DNA of 64,000 bases from Azospirillum canadense (GTDB lineage Bacteria; Pseudomonadota; Alphaproteobacteria; Azospirillales; Azospirillaceae), in assembly GCF_025961225.1 (NCBI RefSeq), contig NZ_JAOQNG010000010.1:362501-426500 (forward strand). The letters are read 5' to 3'. The notes beneath the pieces were generated by a model. That model did no database searches. It saw only the letters and a list, made by a program, of their open reading frames with translations, and was not told the DNA's origin. The first letter of the stretch is position 1. Each line of letters starts with the position of its first letter. Position numbers and translations under genes: made by a program. Of this stretch, positions 12,574 through 20,756 are shown one piece after another.

Positions 12574-13875
12574 ATGCACGCTCACGGGCAAGCGACAAAG
12601 AAACCCTTATACACGAACCTGACGGTCCAGGTGCTGACGGCCATCACCATCGGCATCATCCTTGGCCACCTCTATCCGGACATCGCGGTGCAGATGAAGC
12701 CGCTGGGCGATGTCTTCATCAAGATGATCAAGATGGTCATCGGCCCGATCGTCTTCCTGACGGTGGTCACGGGCATCTCCTCGATCGGCGACATGAAGAA
12801 GGTCGGCAAGGTCGGCGGCAAGGCGATCCTGTATTTCGAGATCGTCACCACCTTCGCGCTCGGCCTCGGCCTGCTGGTCGTCAACCTGCTGAAGCCCGGC
12901 GCCGGCATGAACATCCAGGTCGGTTCGCTGAAGGCCGACGCGGTCGCCAAGTACGCGACCGAGGCGCAGCACCACACCACGGTGGACTTCCTCGTCAACA
13001 TCGTCCCGGAGAACGTGGTCGGCGCCTTCGTCAAGGGCGACATGCTGCAGATCCTGTTCTTCGCGGTGATCTTCGGCGTCGCGCTGTCGGCCATGGGGCA
13101 GAAGGGCAAGCTGGTCGAGGACGTGTTCGAGAAGGTGTCGCATGCCCTGTTCGGCGTGATCGGCATCCTGATGCGCGTCGCCCCGCTGGGTGCCTTCGGC
13201 GCCATGTCCTTCACCATCGGCAAGTACGGCGTCTCCTCCCTGACCTCACTCGGCCAGCTGATGGCGGGCGTCTATGTCACGATGGCGCTGTTCGTCTTCC
13301 TGGTGCTGGGCACCATCGCCCGCCTGTACAAGTTCAACCTGCTGACCTTCCTGCGCTACATCAAGGACGAGCTGCTGATTGTGCTCGGCACCTCCTCGTC
13401 GGAGTCCGTGCTGCCGCGCATGATGGAGAAGATGCAGAAGTTCGGCTGCTCCAAGCACGTGGTCGGGCTGGTCATCCCGACCGGCTACTCCTTCAACCTG
13501 GACGGCACCTCCATCTACCTGTCGATGGCCGCGATCTTTATCGCCCAGGCCTTCAACATCGACCTGACGATCTGGCAGCAGCTGACCATCCTCGGCCTGC
13601 TGATGCTGACCTCGAAGGGTGCGGCGGCGGTGACCGGCGGCGGCTTCGTGACCCTGGCCGCCACCCTGTCGGCGACCGGCCACCTGCCCATCGAAGGGCT
13701 GGCCCTGCTGCTCGGCGTCGACCGCTTCATGTCGGAAGCGCGCGCCATCACCAACCTGATCGGCAACGGAGTGGCCACTGTGGTTGTTGCCAAGATGGAA
13801 GGTGAGTTCGACGAGTCCAAGGCGGTCGCGGAGTACCAGCAGCACTTCAAGGAGCCGGCGCTGGCCCGCATCTGA
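12574..13875 (+). CDS. dctA: C4-dicarboxylate transporter DctA
   Basis: A 433-aa inner-membrane cation symporter of the DAACS family for succinate, fumarate and malate. Conserved elements are MIKMVIGPIVFLTVVTGI, the re-entrant-loop serine motif LGTSSSESVLPRMM, the SFNLDGTSIY motif (NMDGT equivalent) and TSKGAAAVTGGGFVTLAATL. ATG 12574 (MHAHGQATKKPLYTNL) follows CGAGGAGACGACGAT and gives the normal family length; an upstream in-frame start at GTTGG would overlap the promoter. It is divergent from dctBD, with the sigma-54 promoter and operators between, and followed by a terminator and maeB. Confidence 0.96.
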   Translation: MHAHGQATKKPLYTNLTVQVLTAITIGIILGHLYPDIAVQMKPLGDVFIKMIKMVIGPIVFLTVVTGISSIGDMKKVGKVGGKAILYFEIVTTFALGLGLLVVNLLKPGAGMNIQVGSLKADAVAKYATEAQHHTTVDFLVNIVPENVVGAFVKGDMLQILFFAVIFGVALSAMGQKGKLVEDVFEKVSHALFGVIGILMRVAPLGAFGAMSFTIGKYGVSSLTSLGQLMAGVYVTMALFVFLVLGTIARLYKFNLLTFLRYIKDELLIVLGTSSSESVLPRMMEKMQKFGCSKHVVGLVIPTGYSFNLDGTSIYLSMAAIFIAQAFNIDLTIWQQLTILGLLMLTSKGAAAVTGGGFVTLAATLSATGHLPIEGLALLLGVDRFMSEARAITNLIGNGVATVVVAKMEGEFDESKAVAEYQQHFKEPALARI

Positions 13876-13930
13876 TGCGGACGATGATCCTGTCCTGACA
13901 GGACAGCGACAGGATCTTGCGGAAAAGAAG

Positions 13931-13955
13931 GGGGCGACTCACCATGAGTTGCCCC
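13931..13955 (+). terminator. Rho-independent-like terminator after dctA
   Basis: GGGGCGACTC pairs with GAGTTGCCCC (one G-U pair) around a 5-nt loop, extended by AAG/TTT on the outside, followed by TTTCC. A second inverted repeat, GATCCTGTC / GACAGGATC, lies at 13886-13916. Together they should end the dctA transcript before maeB. Confidence 0.75.
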
Positions 13956-14055
13956 TTTCCCCATTCCGGTGCCCGGACAATTCGGGTATAAGCCGGAGGG
14001 CAGGTTAGGGTAATCGAACAAATTAACTTGAATCAGGTTAAAGGGGAGAGGACGT

Positions 14056-16374
14056 ATGTCCGGCGACTTCGACGCCATGGCGCTTGAGTACCACCGGAAC
14101 CCGAAGCCCGGTAAACTGGCGATCGTTGCCACAAAGCCCATGGCGAACCAGCGTGACTTGGCGCTCGCCTATTCACCGGGCGTGGCCGCGGCCTCCACAG
14201 CCATCGCGAATGACCCGAGCCAGGCGGCGGAACTGACCTCGCGCGCCAACCTCGTGGCGGTGGTCACCAACGGCACCGCGGTGCTGGGACTGGGCGACAT
14301 CGGCCCGATGGCCGCCAAGCCGGTCATGGAGGGCAAGGCCGTCCTCTTCAAGAAGTTCGCCGGCATCGATTGCTTCGACCTGGAGTTGAACGAGAAGGAC
14401 GTCGACGCGCTGGTCGACACCATCGTCCGGCTGGAGCCGACCTTCGGCGCCATCAACCTGGAAGACATCGCCGCCCCCGCCTGTTTCGAGGTGGAGCGCC
14501 GCTGCCGCGAGCGGATGAAGATCCCGGTCTTCCACGACGACCAGCACGGCACCGCCATCGTGGTGGGTGCGGCCGTCCTGAACGGCCTGAAGCTGGTCGG
14601 CAAGGACATCTCCACCGTCAAGGTGGTCTCCACCGGCGGCGGGGCCGCGGGCATCGCCTGCCTGGACCTGATGGTCAGCCTGGGCGTGAAGCGCGAGAAT
14701 GTCTGGCTGGTGGACCGCATTGGCGTCGTCCACAAGGGCCGCAACGAGGAGATGAACCCGTATAAGGACGCCTACGCGCAGGAAACCGACGCGCGCGTCC
14801 TGAACGACGTCATCGACGGGGCGGACATCTTCCTCGGCCTGTCCGGCGCCAAGGTGCTGAAGCCGGAGATGCTGGCCCGCATGGGCGACAAGCCGCTGAT
14901 CCTGGCGCTCGCCAACCCGGAGCCGGAGATCATGCCGGATCTTGCCCGGCAAGCCCGACCCGACGCGATCATCGCCACCGGCCGGTCGGACTTCCCCAAC
15001 CAGGTCAACAACGTCCTCTGCTTCCCCTTCATCTTCCGCGGTGCCCTGGACGTCGGCGCCACGACGGTGAACGAGGAGATGAAGATCGCCGCCACCCACG
15101 CCATGGCGAACCTGGCGCAGGCGGAGCCGTCGGACGTGGTGGCCGCGGCTTATGTGGGCGAGAACCTGCGCTTCGGCCCGGACTACATCCTGCCCAAGCC
15201 CTTCGACCCGCGTCTCGTCATCGAGGTATCGTCGGCGGTGGCCAAGGCGGCGATGGACAGCGGCGTGGCAACGCGCCCGATCGCCGACTTCCGCGCCTAC
15301 CGCGACCAGCTGGGGCAGTACGTCTTCCGCTCCGGTCTCGTCATGAAGCCGGTGATCAGCAAGGCCAAGAGCGCGCCCAAGCGCGTCGTCTACGCCGAGG
15401 GCGAGGACCCGCGCGTCCTGCGTTGCGCCCAGGTGGTGGTTGACGACGGCATCGCCCAGCCGGTCCTGCTCGGCCGGCTCGACGTCATCGAGCGGACGAT
15501 CGCCGAGATGGGCCTGCGCATCCGCCCGGGCAAGGACGTGGAGGTGATCGAGGTCATCCGCGACCTGCGCTACCACAACTACGCCGAAGTCTACCGGCAG
15601 CTGATGGGCCGCCGTGGCGTGTCGCCGGCCAACGCGCTGAACATCGTCCGCACGCAGCCGACGGTCTTCGGCGCGCTGATGGTCCGCCGGGGCGAGGCCG
15701 ACGCGATGGTCTGCGGCACCTCGGGCCGCTACGGCGACCATTTCGCGCATGTCCTGGGCGTGATCGGCCTGCGCAAGGGCGTGAAGGTCGCCGCGGCGAT
15801 GAACGGCCTGATCTCGCAGAAGGGCACGCACTTCATCTGCGACACCTACGTCAACAGCGACCCGACCGCCGAGCAGGTGGCGGAGATCGCCCGGCTGGCG
15901 GCGGATGAAGTGAAGCGCTTCGGCATCGAGCCGAAGGTGGCTCTGCTCTCCCACTCCAACTTCGGCACGGCCGACACGCCGTCGGCCCGCAAGATGCGGA
16001 CCGCCTACGAGCTGGTCTCCGCGGAAATGCCGGAGCTGGAGATCGACGGCGAGATGCACGCTGACGCGGCCCTGTCGGAGGCTCTGCGCAAGGGGCTGCT
16101 GCCGGACAGCAAGCTGAAGGGCGAGGCAAACCTGCTGGTGATGCCGACGCTGGACGCCGCCAACATCGCCTTCAACATGCTGAAGATCCTGGCCGACGCG
16201 CAGAATGTCGGGCCGATGCTGCTGGGCGTCGCGCGTCCCGTGCACATCGCGACCCCGTCGGTGACCACGCGCGGCCTGGTCAACCTGACGGCGGTGGCCG
16301 TCGTGGACGCCCAGCTCGCCGCCCCGGTCAACGGCGCCCCGCGCCCGCCGGCCGCCCAGGAGGGTGAGGGCTGA
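14056..16374 (+). CDS. maeB: NADP-dependent malic enzyme with phosphotransacetylase domain
   Basis: A 772-aa MaeB-type fusion that decarboxylates malate to pyruvate. Residues 1 to about 430 are the malic enzyme (AYSPGVAAAS, GLGDIGPMAAKPVMEGKAVLFKKFAG, FHDDQHGTAIVV, the nucleotide-binding STGGGAAGIACLDLM, and GRSDFPNQVNNVLCFPFIFRGAL). Residues about 440-765 are a phosphate acetyltransferase-like domain (RVVYAEGEDPRVLRCAQ, DAMVCGTSGRYGDHF, MPTLDAANIAFNMLK) which in this family is regulatory and binds acetyl-CoA. ATG 14056 follows AAAGGGGAGAGGACGT. Lying next to dctA, it gives imported C4-dicarboxylates a path to pyruvate and acetyl-CoA. Confidence 0.95.
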   Translation: MSGDFDAMALEYHRNPKPGKLAIVATKPMANQRDLALAYSPGVAAASTAIANDPSQAAELTSRANLVAVVTNGTAVLGLGDIGPMAAKPVMEGKAVLFKKFAGIDCFDLELNEKDVDALVDTIVRLEPTFGAINLEDIAAPACFEVERRCRERMKIPVFHDDQHGTAIVVGAAVLNGLKLVGKDISTVKVVSTGGGAAGIACLDLMVSLGVKRENVWLVDRIGVVHKGRNEEMNPYKDAYAQETDARVLNDVIDGADIFLGLSGAKVLKPEMLARMGDKPLILALANPEPEIMPDLARQARPDAIIATGRSDFPNQVNNVLCFPFIFRGALDVGATTVNEEMKIAATHAMANLAQAEPSDVVAAAYVGENLRFGPDYILPKPFDPRLVIEVSSAVAKAAMDSGVATRPIADFRAYRDQLGQYVFRSGLVMKPVISKAKSAPKRVVYAEGEDPRVLRCAQVVVDDGIAQPVLLGRLDVIERTIAEMGLRIRPGKDVEVIEVIRDLRYHNYAEVYRQLMGRRGVSPANALNIVRTQPTVFGALMVRRGEADAMVCGTSGRYGDHFAHVLGVIGLRKGVKVAAAMNGLISQKGTHFICDTYVNSDPTAEQVAEIARLAADEVKRFGIEPKVALLSHSNFGTADTPSARKMRTAYELVSAEMPELEIDGEMHADAALSEALRKGLLPDSKLKGEANLLVMPTLDAANIAFNMLKILADAQNVGPMLLGVARPVHIATPSVTTRGLVNLTAVAVVDAQLAAPVNGAPRPPAAQEGEG

Positions 16375-16443
16375 TCGAGGAGCCTGTATCGTCGTAGGTC
16401 GGGTGGAGCGCTGCGAAACCCGACACTCCTCGCGGGGGAGAGG

Positions 16444-18540
16444 ATGTCCAGGACACAAGACGACCTCCTCTCCGCCGCTCTGCGGCATCACCGGGCTGGC
16501 GACCTTGACGCGGCGGACGCGCTCTACCGCCGCATCCTCCAGGCCGATCCCAGCCGTCACGCCGCACGCCACCTTCTGGGCGTGCTGGCGCACCAGCGCG
16601 GCCGGCCGGGCGAGGCTGAGTCGCTGATCGCGGAGGCCATCCGCGTCAACGGTACAGTCGCCGAGTACCATGGAAACCTCGGCCTCGCGCTGGCCGCCCT
16701 CGGCCGCAATGCGGAGGCGGAGGCGAGCCAGCGCCGTGCGCTCGCCCTGCGGGCCGACTATCCGGAAGCGCACCACAACTTGGGCCTCGTCCTCGTGGCG
16801 CTTGGGCGCCATGGCGAGGCGATCGGCCATTTTGCGGACGCGTATCGGCTGCGCCCCGGCTTCGCTCCCGCGATCCGTGCGCTGGCCAGCGCGCTGCACA
16901 GTGAAGGACGCCTCGCCGATGCGGCGGAGGCCTATGCGGAGGCTCTGCGGCTCGACGCGCGGAACCCGGTCCTGCTCAACGATTTCGGTCTGGTGCTGCG
17001 CGACCTGAACCGGGACGGCGACGCGGCCCGCTGCTTCGAGGCTGCCCTTGCGCTGAATCCCGACTTTGCTGAGGCCTGCGACAACCTCGGCGCGCTCAGG
17101 GCGGCGCAGGGGCGCATGGATGAGGCCGTGGCCTGCCATCGCGCGGCGCTCGCCCGGCGCTGGGACTCCGCCGCGGCCTGGAACAACCTGGGCATCGCGC
17201 TGAACGCCCTTGGGCGCGGCGGCGACGCAATCGCGGCGTGGCGACAGGCGGTGGTGCTGGAGCCCGTGCAGGCGGAGGCTTGGTCCAACCTCGGCAACGG
17301 GCTGCGCGACCGGAACCGCTTCGACGACGCCATCGCCTGCCATCGCCGTGCCTTGCGGGTGGTGCCGGGGCAGCCGGCGGCGAACAACAACCTTGGGCAC
17401 GCCCTGCAAGGCCGGGGGCGCCACCGGAACGCGGCGCGCTGGTTCCGCCGCGCGCTGGCGCTCGATCCCGCCTATGCGGAGGCGCTGAGCAATCTCGGCC
17501 TCGCCGTTCAGCAGGAAGGGTGCGCAGCCCACGCTGAAGGGCTGTACGACCGTGCCCTGGCGTTGCAGCCCGGTTTGGCGCTGGCGCGGTTCGACCGCGC
17601 GCTGCTGCGACTGGAGCGCGGCGATCTGGCGGGTGGGTGGGCGGATTACGACTGGCGCTTCGCCGCCGGTCAGGTCGGCGCGATGCGCCCGCCGCCGCCG
17701 CTTCCGGAGTGGTGCGGGGACGATCTGGCCGGCAAGCGCCTGCTGGTCCGGGGGGAGCAGGGGGTGGGCGACACCATCCTCTTCGCCTCGTTGATCCCGG
17801 AAGCCGTCCGTCGGGCCGCCGCGGTGGTGGTCGAGGTCGACCGGCGGATGGTCCCCTTGTTCGCCCGCTCTTTCCCCATGGCAACCGTGCGCGGCCCGGC
17901 GGACGACGCGGCCGGCTGCGACCTTCAGGCGCCCATCGGCTCCCTGGCGCGCTGGTTCCGCGCCACGCTGGCCGACTTTCCCGCCCGGGCGGCTTGGCTC
18001 ATCCCCGACCCCGCCCTGGTGGAGCGGTGGAGGTGCCGGCTGGCGGCGCTTGGGCCCGGCCTTCGGATCGGCATCGGCTGGCGCAGCCAAGTGATGACGG
18101 AAGAACGGCGCACCGCCTACACGGCGCTGGGGGCGTGGGAGCCCCTGTTCGCGCTGCCCAGCCTGCACGTCGTGAACCTGCAATACGGCGACTGCGCGGC
18201 CGAACTGGCGGAGGCCGAAGCCCGCTTCGGCCGGCCGATCCATCGTTGGGACGATCTGGACCTGAAGGACGACTTCGACGGTACGGCGGCGCTCATCGCA
18301 AACCTTGACCTCGTCCTGTCCCCTGCCATGTCGGTGGGCGAACTGGCGGGGGCGCTCGGCGTCCCGGTGTGGCGTGTCGGGCGGCACGACTGGACGCAGC
18401 TGGGCACCGGGGTGCGTCCCTGGTTCCCGACCCAGCGGTTGTACCAGCCCGGCGCGGATGAGGCGCTCGGCGACGTCCCGGCCCGGATGGCGCGGGCGCT
18501 GGCCGCGATGGCCCACGGTGATCCCCGCAATTTCGGGTAA
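16444..18540 (+). CDS. TPR-repeat protein with glycosyltransferase-like C-terminal domain
   Basis: A 698-aa protein. About eleven tandem tetratricopeptide repeats fill residues 10-400 (repeated patterns such as YHGNLGLALAALGRNAEAEAS and AWNNLGIALNALGRGGDAIAAW). The C-terminal part has GGWADYDWRF, GKRLLVRGEQGVGDTILFASLIPEA, GIGWRSQ and an end with LDLVLSPAMSVGELAGALGVPVW, a pattern of the TPR/GT-B-like proteins often annotated near O-GlcNAc-transferase or heptosyltransferase-like folds. Donor and acceptor are unknown; flagellin or surface-protein glycosylation is a common guess for this family, not shown here. ATG 16444 follows GGGGAGAGG. It lies 69 bp after maeB. Confidence 0.8.
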   Translation: MSRTQDDLLSAALRHHRAGDLDAADALYRRILQADPSRHAARHLLGVLAHQRGRPGEAESLIAEAIRVNGTVAEYHGNLGLALAALGRNAEAEASQRRALALRADYPEAHHNLGLVLVALGRHGEAIGHFADAYRLRPGFAPAIRALASALHSEGRLADAAEAYAEALRLDARNPVLLNDFGLVLRDLNRDGDAARCFEAALALNPDFAEACDNLGALRAAQGRMDEAVACHRAALARRWDSAAAWNNLGIALNALGRGGDAIAAWRQAVVLEPVQAEAWSNLGNGLRDRNRFDDAIACHRRALRVVPGQPAANNNLGHALQGRGRHRNAARWFRRALALDPAYAEALSNLGLAVQQEGCAAHAEGLYDRALALQPGLALARFDRALLRLERGDLAGGWADYDWRFAAGQVGAMRPPPPLPEWCGDDLAGKRLLVRGEQGVGDTILFASLIPEAVRRAAAVVVEVDRRMVPLFARSFPMATVRGPADDAAGCDLQAPIGSLARWFRATLADFPARAAWLIPDPALVERWRCRLAALGPGLRIGIGWRSQVMTEERRTAYTALGAWEPLFALPSLHVVNLQYGDCAAELAEAEARFGRPIHRWDDLDLKDDFDGTAALIANLDLVLSPAMSVGELAGALGVPVWRVGRHDWTQLGTGVRPWFPTQRLYQPGADEALGDVPARMARALAAMAHGDPRNFG

Positions 18541-18621
18541 AAAATTAATCGCCAGTTAACGCAGGAAGGGGTAGGGTACCTGCGTATAACTCTCCGAATG
18601 TCGGTTGAGGGAGTGGGTGCC

Positions 18622-19323
18622 ATGTCGGACGCAATGTCTGGCGTCAACCAGATGGTGTCGGACCTTAACAAGTCCATCACCGCCGCTGTCGATCGCGTGA
18701 AGGCCCAGCAGGAGGCGCAAGCCGCCGCCGCGGCCAACGTGCAGGAATTCCGCAAGGACGTCCGCAAGTCCGCGTCCAACACCATCGGCGCCGCCACCGA
18801 CATGGGCGTACTCGCCAAGAACGTCACGCGGCTGAACGTAGTCGGGGCGCTCGGCGCCAACGATCCGGTCGATTTCTACAAGTTCCGCGTCACCACGAAG
18901 GGCGAGGTCACGCTCGGCCAGATCGGCGACGAGGGCACCCGCGTCCAGGTCATGTCGAAGCTCGGCACCGTCGTCGCCGACAGCAACAAGAACGCCGGCA
19001 AGGAATACGACAACTTCAAAAGCATGATGCAGGGCGACTACTCGCTCGACAAGGGCGACTACACGCTGCGCATCACGCGCGAGAAGGACCAGTCGCCCAA
19101 GGACACGAAGAACTACGCGATCCAGCTCAGCATGGGCTCCTACACCCAGGACTACGACACTGTGGCGAAGGCTCCGCTGAAGGGGCAGAGCGCTTACAGC
19201 CTGTCCACCGGCCAGCAGGCGATGCTGGACGGGCTGAACTCCGCTATGTCCAGCCTGAACTCGATTCCGACGGGCCAGTCCGGTACCCAGAAGCTGATGG
19301 GCAGCTTCAACCTGTTCGTCTGA
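18622..19323 (+). CDS. Unknown protein with PPC-like beta domain
   Basis: A 233-aa protein that I cannot assign to a named function. ATG 18622 (MSDAMSGVNQMVSDLNKS) is preferred over ATG 18598 because GAGGGAGTGGGTGCC provides a ribosome-binding site. The first 60 residues form an alanine-rich amphipathic helix or coiled coil without a signal peptide. Residues about 75-180 (GANDPVDFYKFRVTTKGEVTLGQIGDEG, then GDYSLDKGDYTLRITRE) match the general pattern of bacterial pre-peptidase C-terminal (PPC) beta-sandwich domains. The C-terminal 50 residues are Ser/Gly-rich and end in GSFNLFV. Lack of a signal peptide suggests cytoplasmic location or a non-Sec route. An inverted repeat (ACGCAGG 18559-18565 / CCTGCGT 18579-18585) lies upstream. 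Confidence 0.65.
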   Translation: MSDAMSGVNQMVSDLNKSITAAVDRVKAQQEAQAAAAANVQEFRKDVRKSASNTIGAATDMGVLAKNVTRLNVVGALGANDPVDFYKFRVTTKGEVTLGQIGDEGTRVQVMSKLGTVVADSNKNAGKEYDNFKSMMQGDYSLDKGDYTLRITREKDQSPKDTKNYAIQLSMGSYTQDYDTVAKAPLKGQSAYSLSTGQQAMLDGLNSAMSSLNSIPTGQSGTQKLMGSFNLFV

Positions 19324-19400
19324 CGAATCGAGCGGCGCCGGTCCCCGCGCCTGGGAGGTAAACGGGCAAACACAGTTTCGAAGGTTCGACTGACTCCAAA

Positions 19401-19460
19401 GGTGCGCCCCCTCCGGGTGCGCCGCGGGCCAAGGGTGCGCCCCGTCCGGGCGCGCCGCGG
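19401..19460. repeat. Direct repeat, two 27-bp copies
   Basis: Copies at 19401-19427 and 19434-19460 differ at two positions only and repeat with a 33-bp period; each reads GGTGCGCC..TCCGGG.GCGCC.. and contains internal GGCGC/GCGCC symmetry. They lie in the 176-bp gap before pqiA. They may be operators or slippage products; nothing else is recognised in this gap. Confidence 0.75.
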
Positions 19461-19499
19461 AGGCGAACCTTTCCGGTCGGAAAACGTTAAGTCAACGCT

Positions 19500-20756
19500 A
19501 TGACCGTTTCCGACCACCCACTCATCCTGTGCCCGGACTGCGGGGCTCCACACGCCTTGCCGCCGCCCAGCCCCGGCCACAGGGCGGAATGCACCCGCTG
19601 CGGCAGCGTGCTTCGCCAGTTCCGTTCCGGCAGCCTGGAGCATGCGGCGGCGCTGACCATCGCCGCCCTGATCCTGTTCATCGTCGCCAACCTGTTCCCA
19701 ATCCTGACCTTTGAACTGGAAGGCCGGTCGCAGTCGGCGACCCTGCTCAGCGGGTCGGCGGCGCTGTGGATGGGTGGGTATGAGGGACTGGCGGCGCTGG
19801 TCTTCTTCGTGCTGTTCCTGGCGCCGACGGCGGAACTGCTGGGGACGCTCTACGTCGTGCTGCCGCTCGCCCGCGGCCGGGGCCCGTACCGCCACGCGGC
19901 CTGGGCCTACCGCATGGTGTCGCGCTTGCGGCGTTGGGCGATGGCCGAGGTGTTCCTGCTCGGGCTGATCGTCGCCTATGTGAAGCTGTCGGATTTGGCG
20001 ACGCTGGAACCCGGGCCGTCGCTGGCGGCGCTGGTCGGCTTCATCCTGGTCCAGGTGTGGGGCGAAGCGTCGCTCAGCGCCTTCCATGTGTGGGAGCGGG
20101 TGGCGCCGCAGACCCGCGTGTCCCAGGCCGCCCACATCCCGCGGGAGCAGTTGACCGCCTGCCACGACTGCAAACAGGTGGTCGCGGGGAGCGAGGGCGA
20201 CTGCCCCCGCTGCGGCGCCGGCCTGCACCGGCGCAAGCCCGGAAGTGTAAGGCGCAGCTGGGCACTGGTCGTCTCCGCGGCCGTGCTCTACGTGCCGGCC
20301 AACCTGTTGCCCATCATGACGGTCATCTATTTCGGGGCGGGGCAGCCTGACACCATCCTGTCCGGCGTCGAGGCGCTGATCAAGGCGGAGATGTGGCCGG
20401 TCGCTTTGCTCGTCTTCTTCGCCAGCATCACGGTGCCGGTGCTGAAGCTCGTCGGCCTTATCTACCTTCTCGTTTCGGTCCAGCGCGGCTCCACACACCG
20501 GCAACGGGATCGGACGCGGCTTTACCGCCTGATCGAAGGTGTCGGGCGCTGGTCAATGGTGGACATCTTCATGATCTCGCTGCTCGCCGCGCTGGTCCAG
20601 CTCGGCACCATCGCCAATGTCGAGGCGGAGCTGGGCTCGATCGCCTTCGCCTCCGTCGTCGTCATCACCATGCTGGCGTCGGAGTCCTTCGACCCGCGTC
20701 TGATCTGGGACGCGCCCCATCGGGATGCGCAGGGTCAGGAGGCGGCGCATGGATGA
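19500..20756 (+). CDS. pqiA: Paraquat-inducible protein A, integral membrane
   Basis: A 418-aa inner-membrane protein made of two PqiA units. Each starts with a zinc-ribbon-like CxxC pair (CPDCGAPHALPPP..CTRCG; later CHDCKQVVAGSEGDCPRCG) followed by four membrane helices (for example ALTIAALILFIVANLFPILTFEL and ALVVSAAVLYVPANLLPIMTVIYFG). The ANLFPI/ANLLPI motif in both halves is typical. PqiA, PqiB and PqiC form an envelope lipid-transport system in Proteobacteria. It overlaps pqiB by 8 bp, and pqiC overlaps pqiB by 4 bp, so the three are one operon. Confidence 0.93.
   Translation: MTVSDHPLILCPDCGAPHALPPPSPGHRAECTRCGSVLRQFRSGSLEHAAALTIAALILFIVANLFPILTFELEGRSQSATLLSGSAALWMGGYEGLAALVFFVLFLAPTAELLGTLYVVLPLARGRGPYRHAAWAYRMVSRLRRWAMAEVFLLGLIVAYVKLSDLATLEPGPSLAALVGFILVQVWGEASLSAFHVWERVAPQTRVSQAAHIPREQLTACHDCKQVVAGSEGDCPRCGAGLHRRKPGSVRRSWALVVSAAVLYVPANLLPIMTVIYFGAGQPDTILSGVEALIKAEMWPVALLVFFASITVPVLKLVGLIYLLVSVQRGSTHRQRDRTRLYRLIEGVGRWSMVDIFMISLLAALVQLGTIANVEAELGSIAFASVVVITMLASESFDPRLIWDAPHRDAQGQEAAHG

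Noticed and set aside
13886..13916. Inverted repeat GATCCTGTC/GACAGGATC after dctA as an operator for maeB
   Set aside because: It lies between the dctA stop and a better terminator hairpin and is 140 bp from maeB; it is more simply part of the transcript end.
14173..18516. A very long open frame on the minus strand opposite maeB and the TPR gene
   Set aside because: It lies antisense to two well-supported genes; high third-position GC removes stop codons from other frames. The translation is His/Arg/Gly-rich low-complexity sequence without motifs.
18598..18621. ATG 18598 as start of the PPC-like protein
   Set aside because: No ribosome-binding site precedes it, whereas ATG 18622 has GAGGGAG at proper distance.
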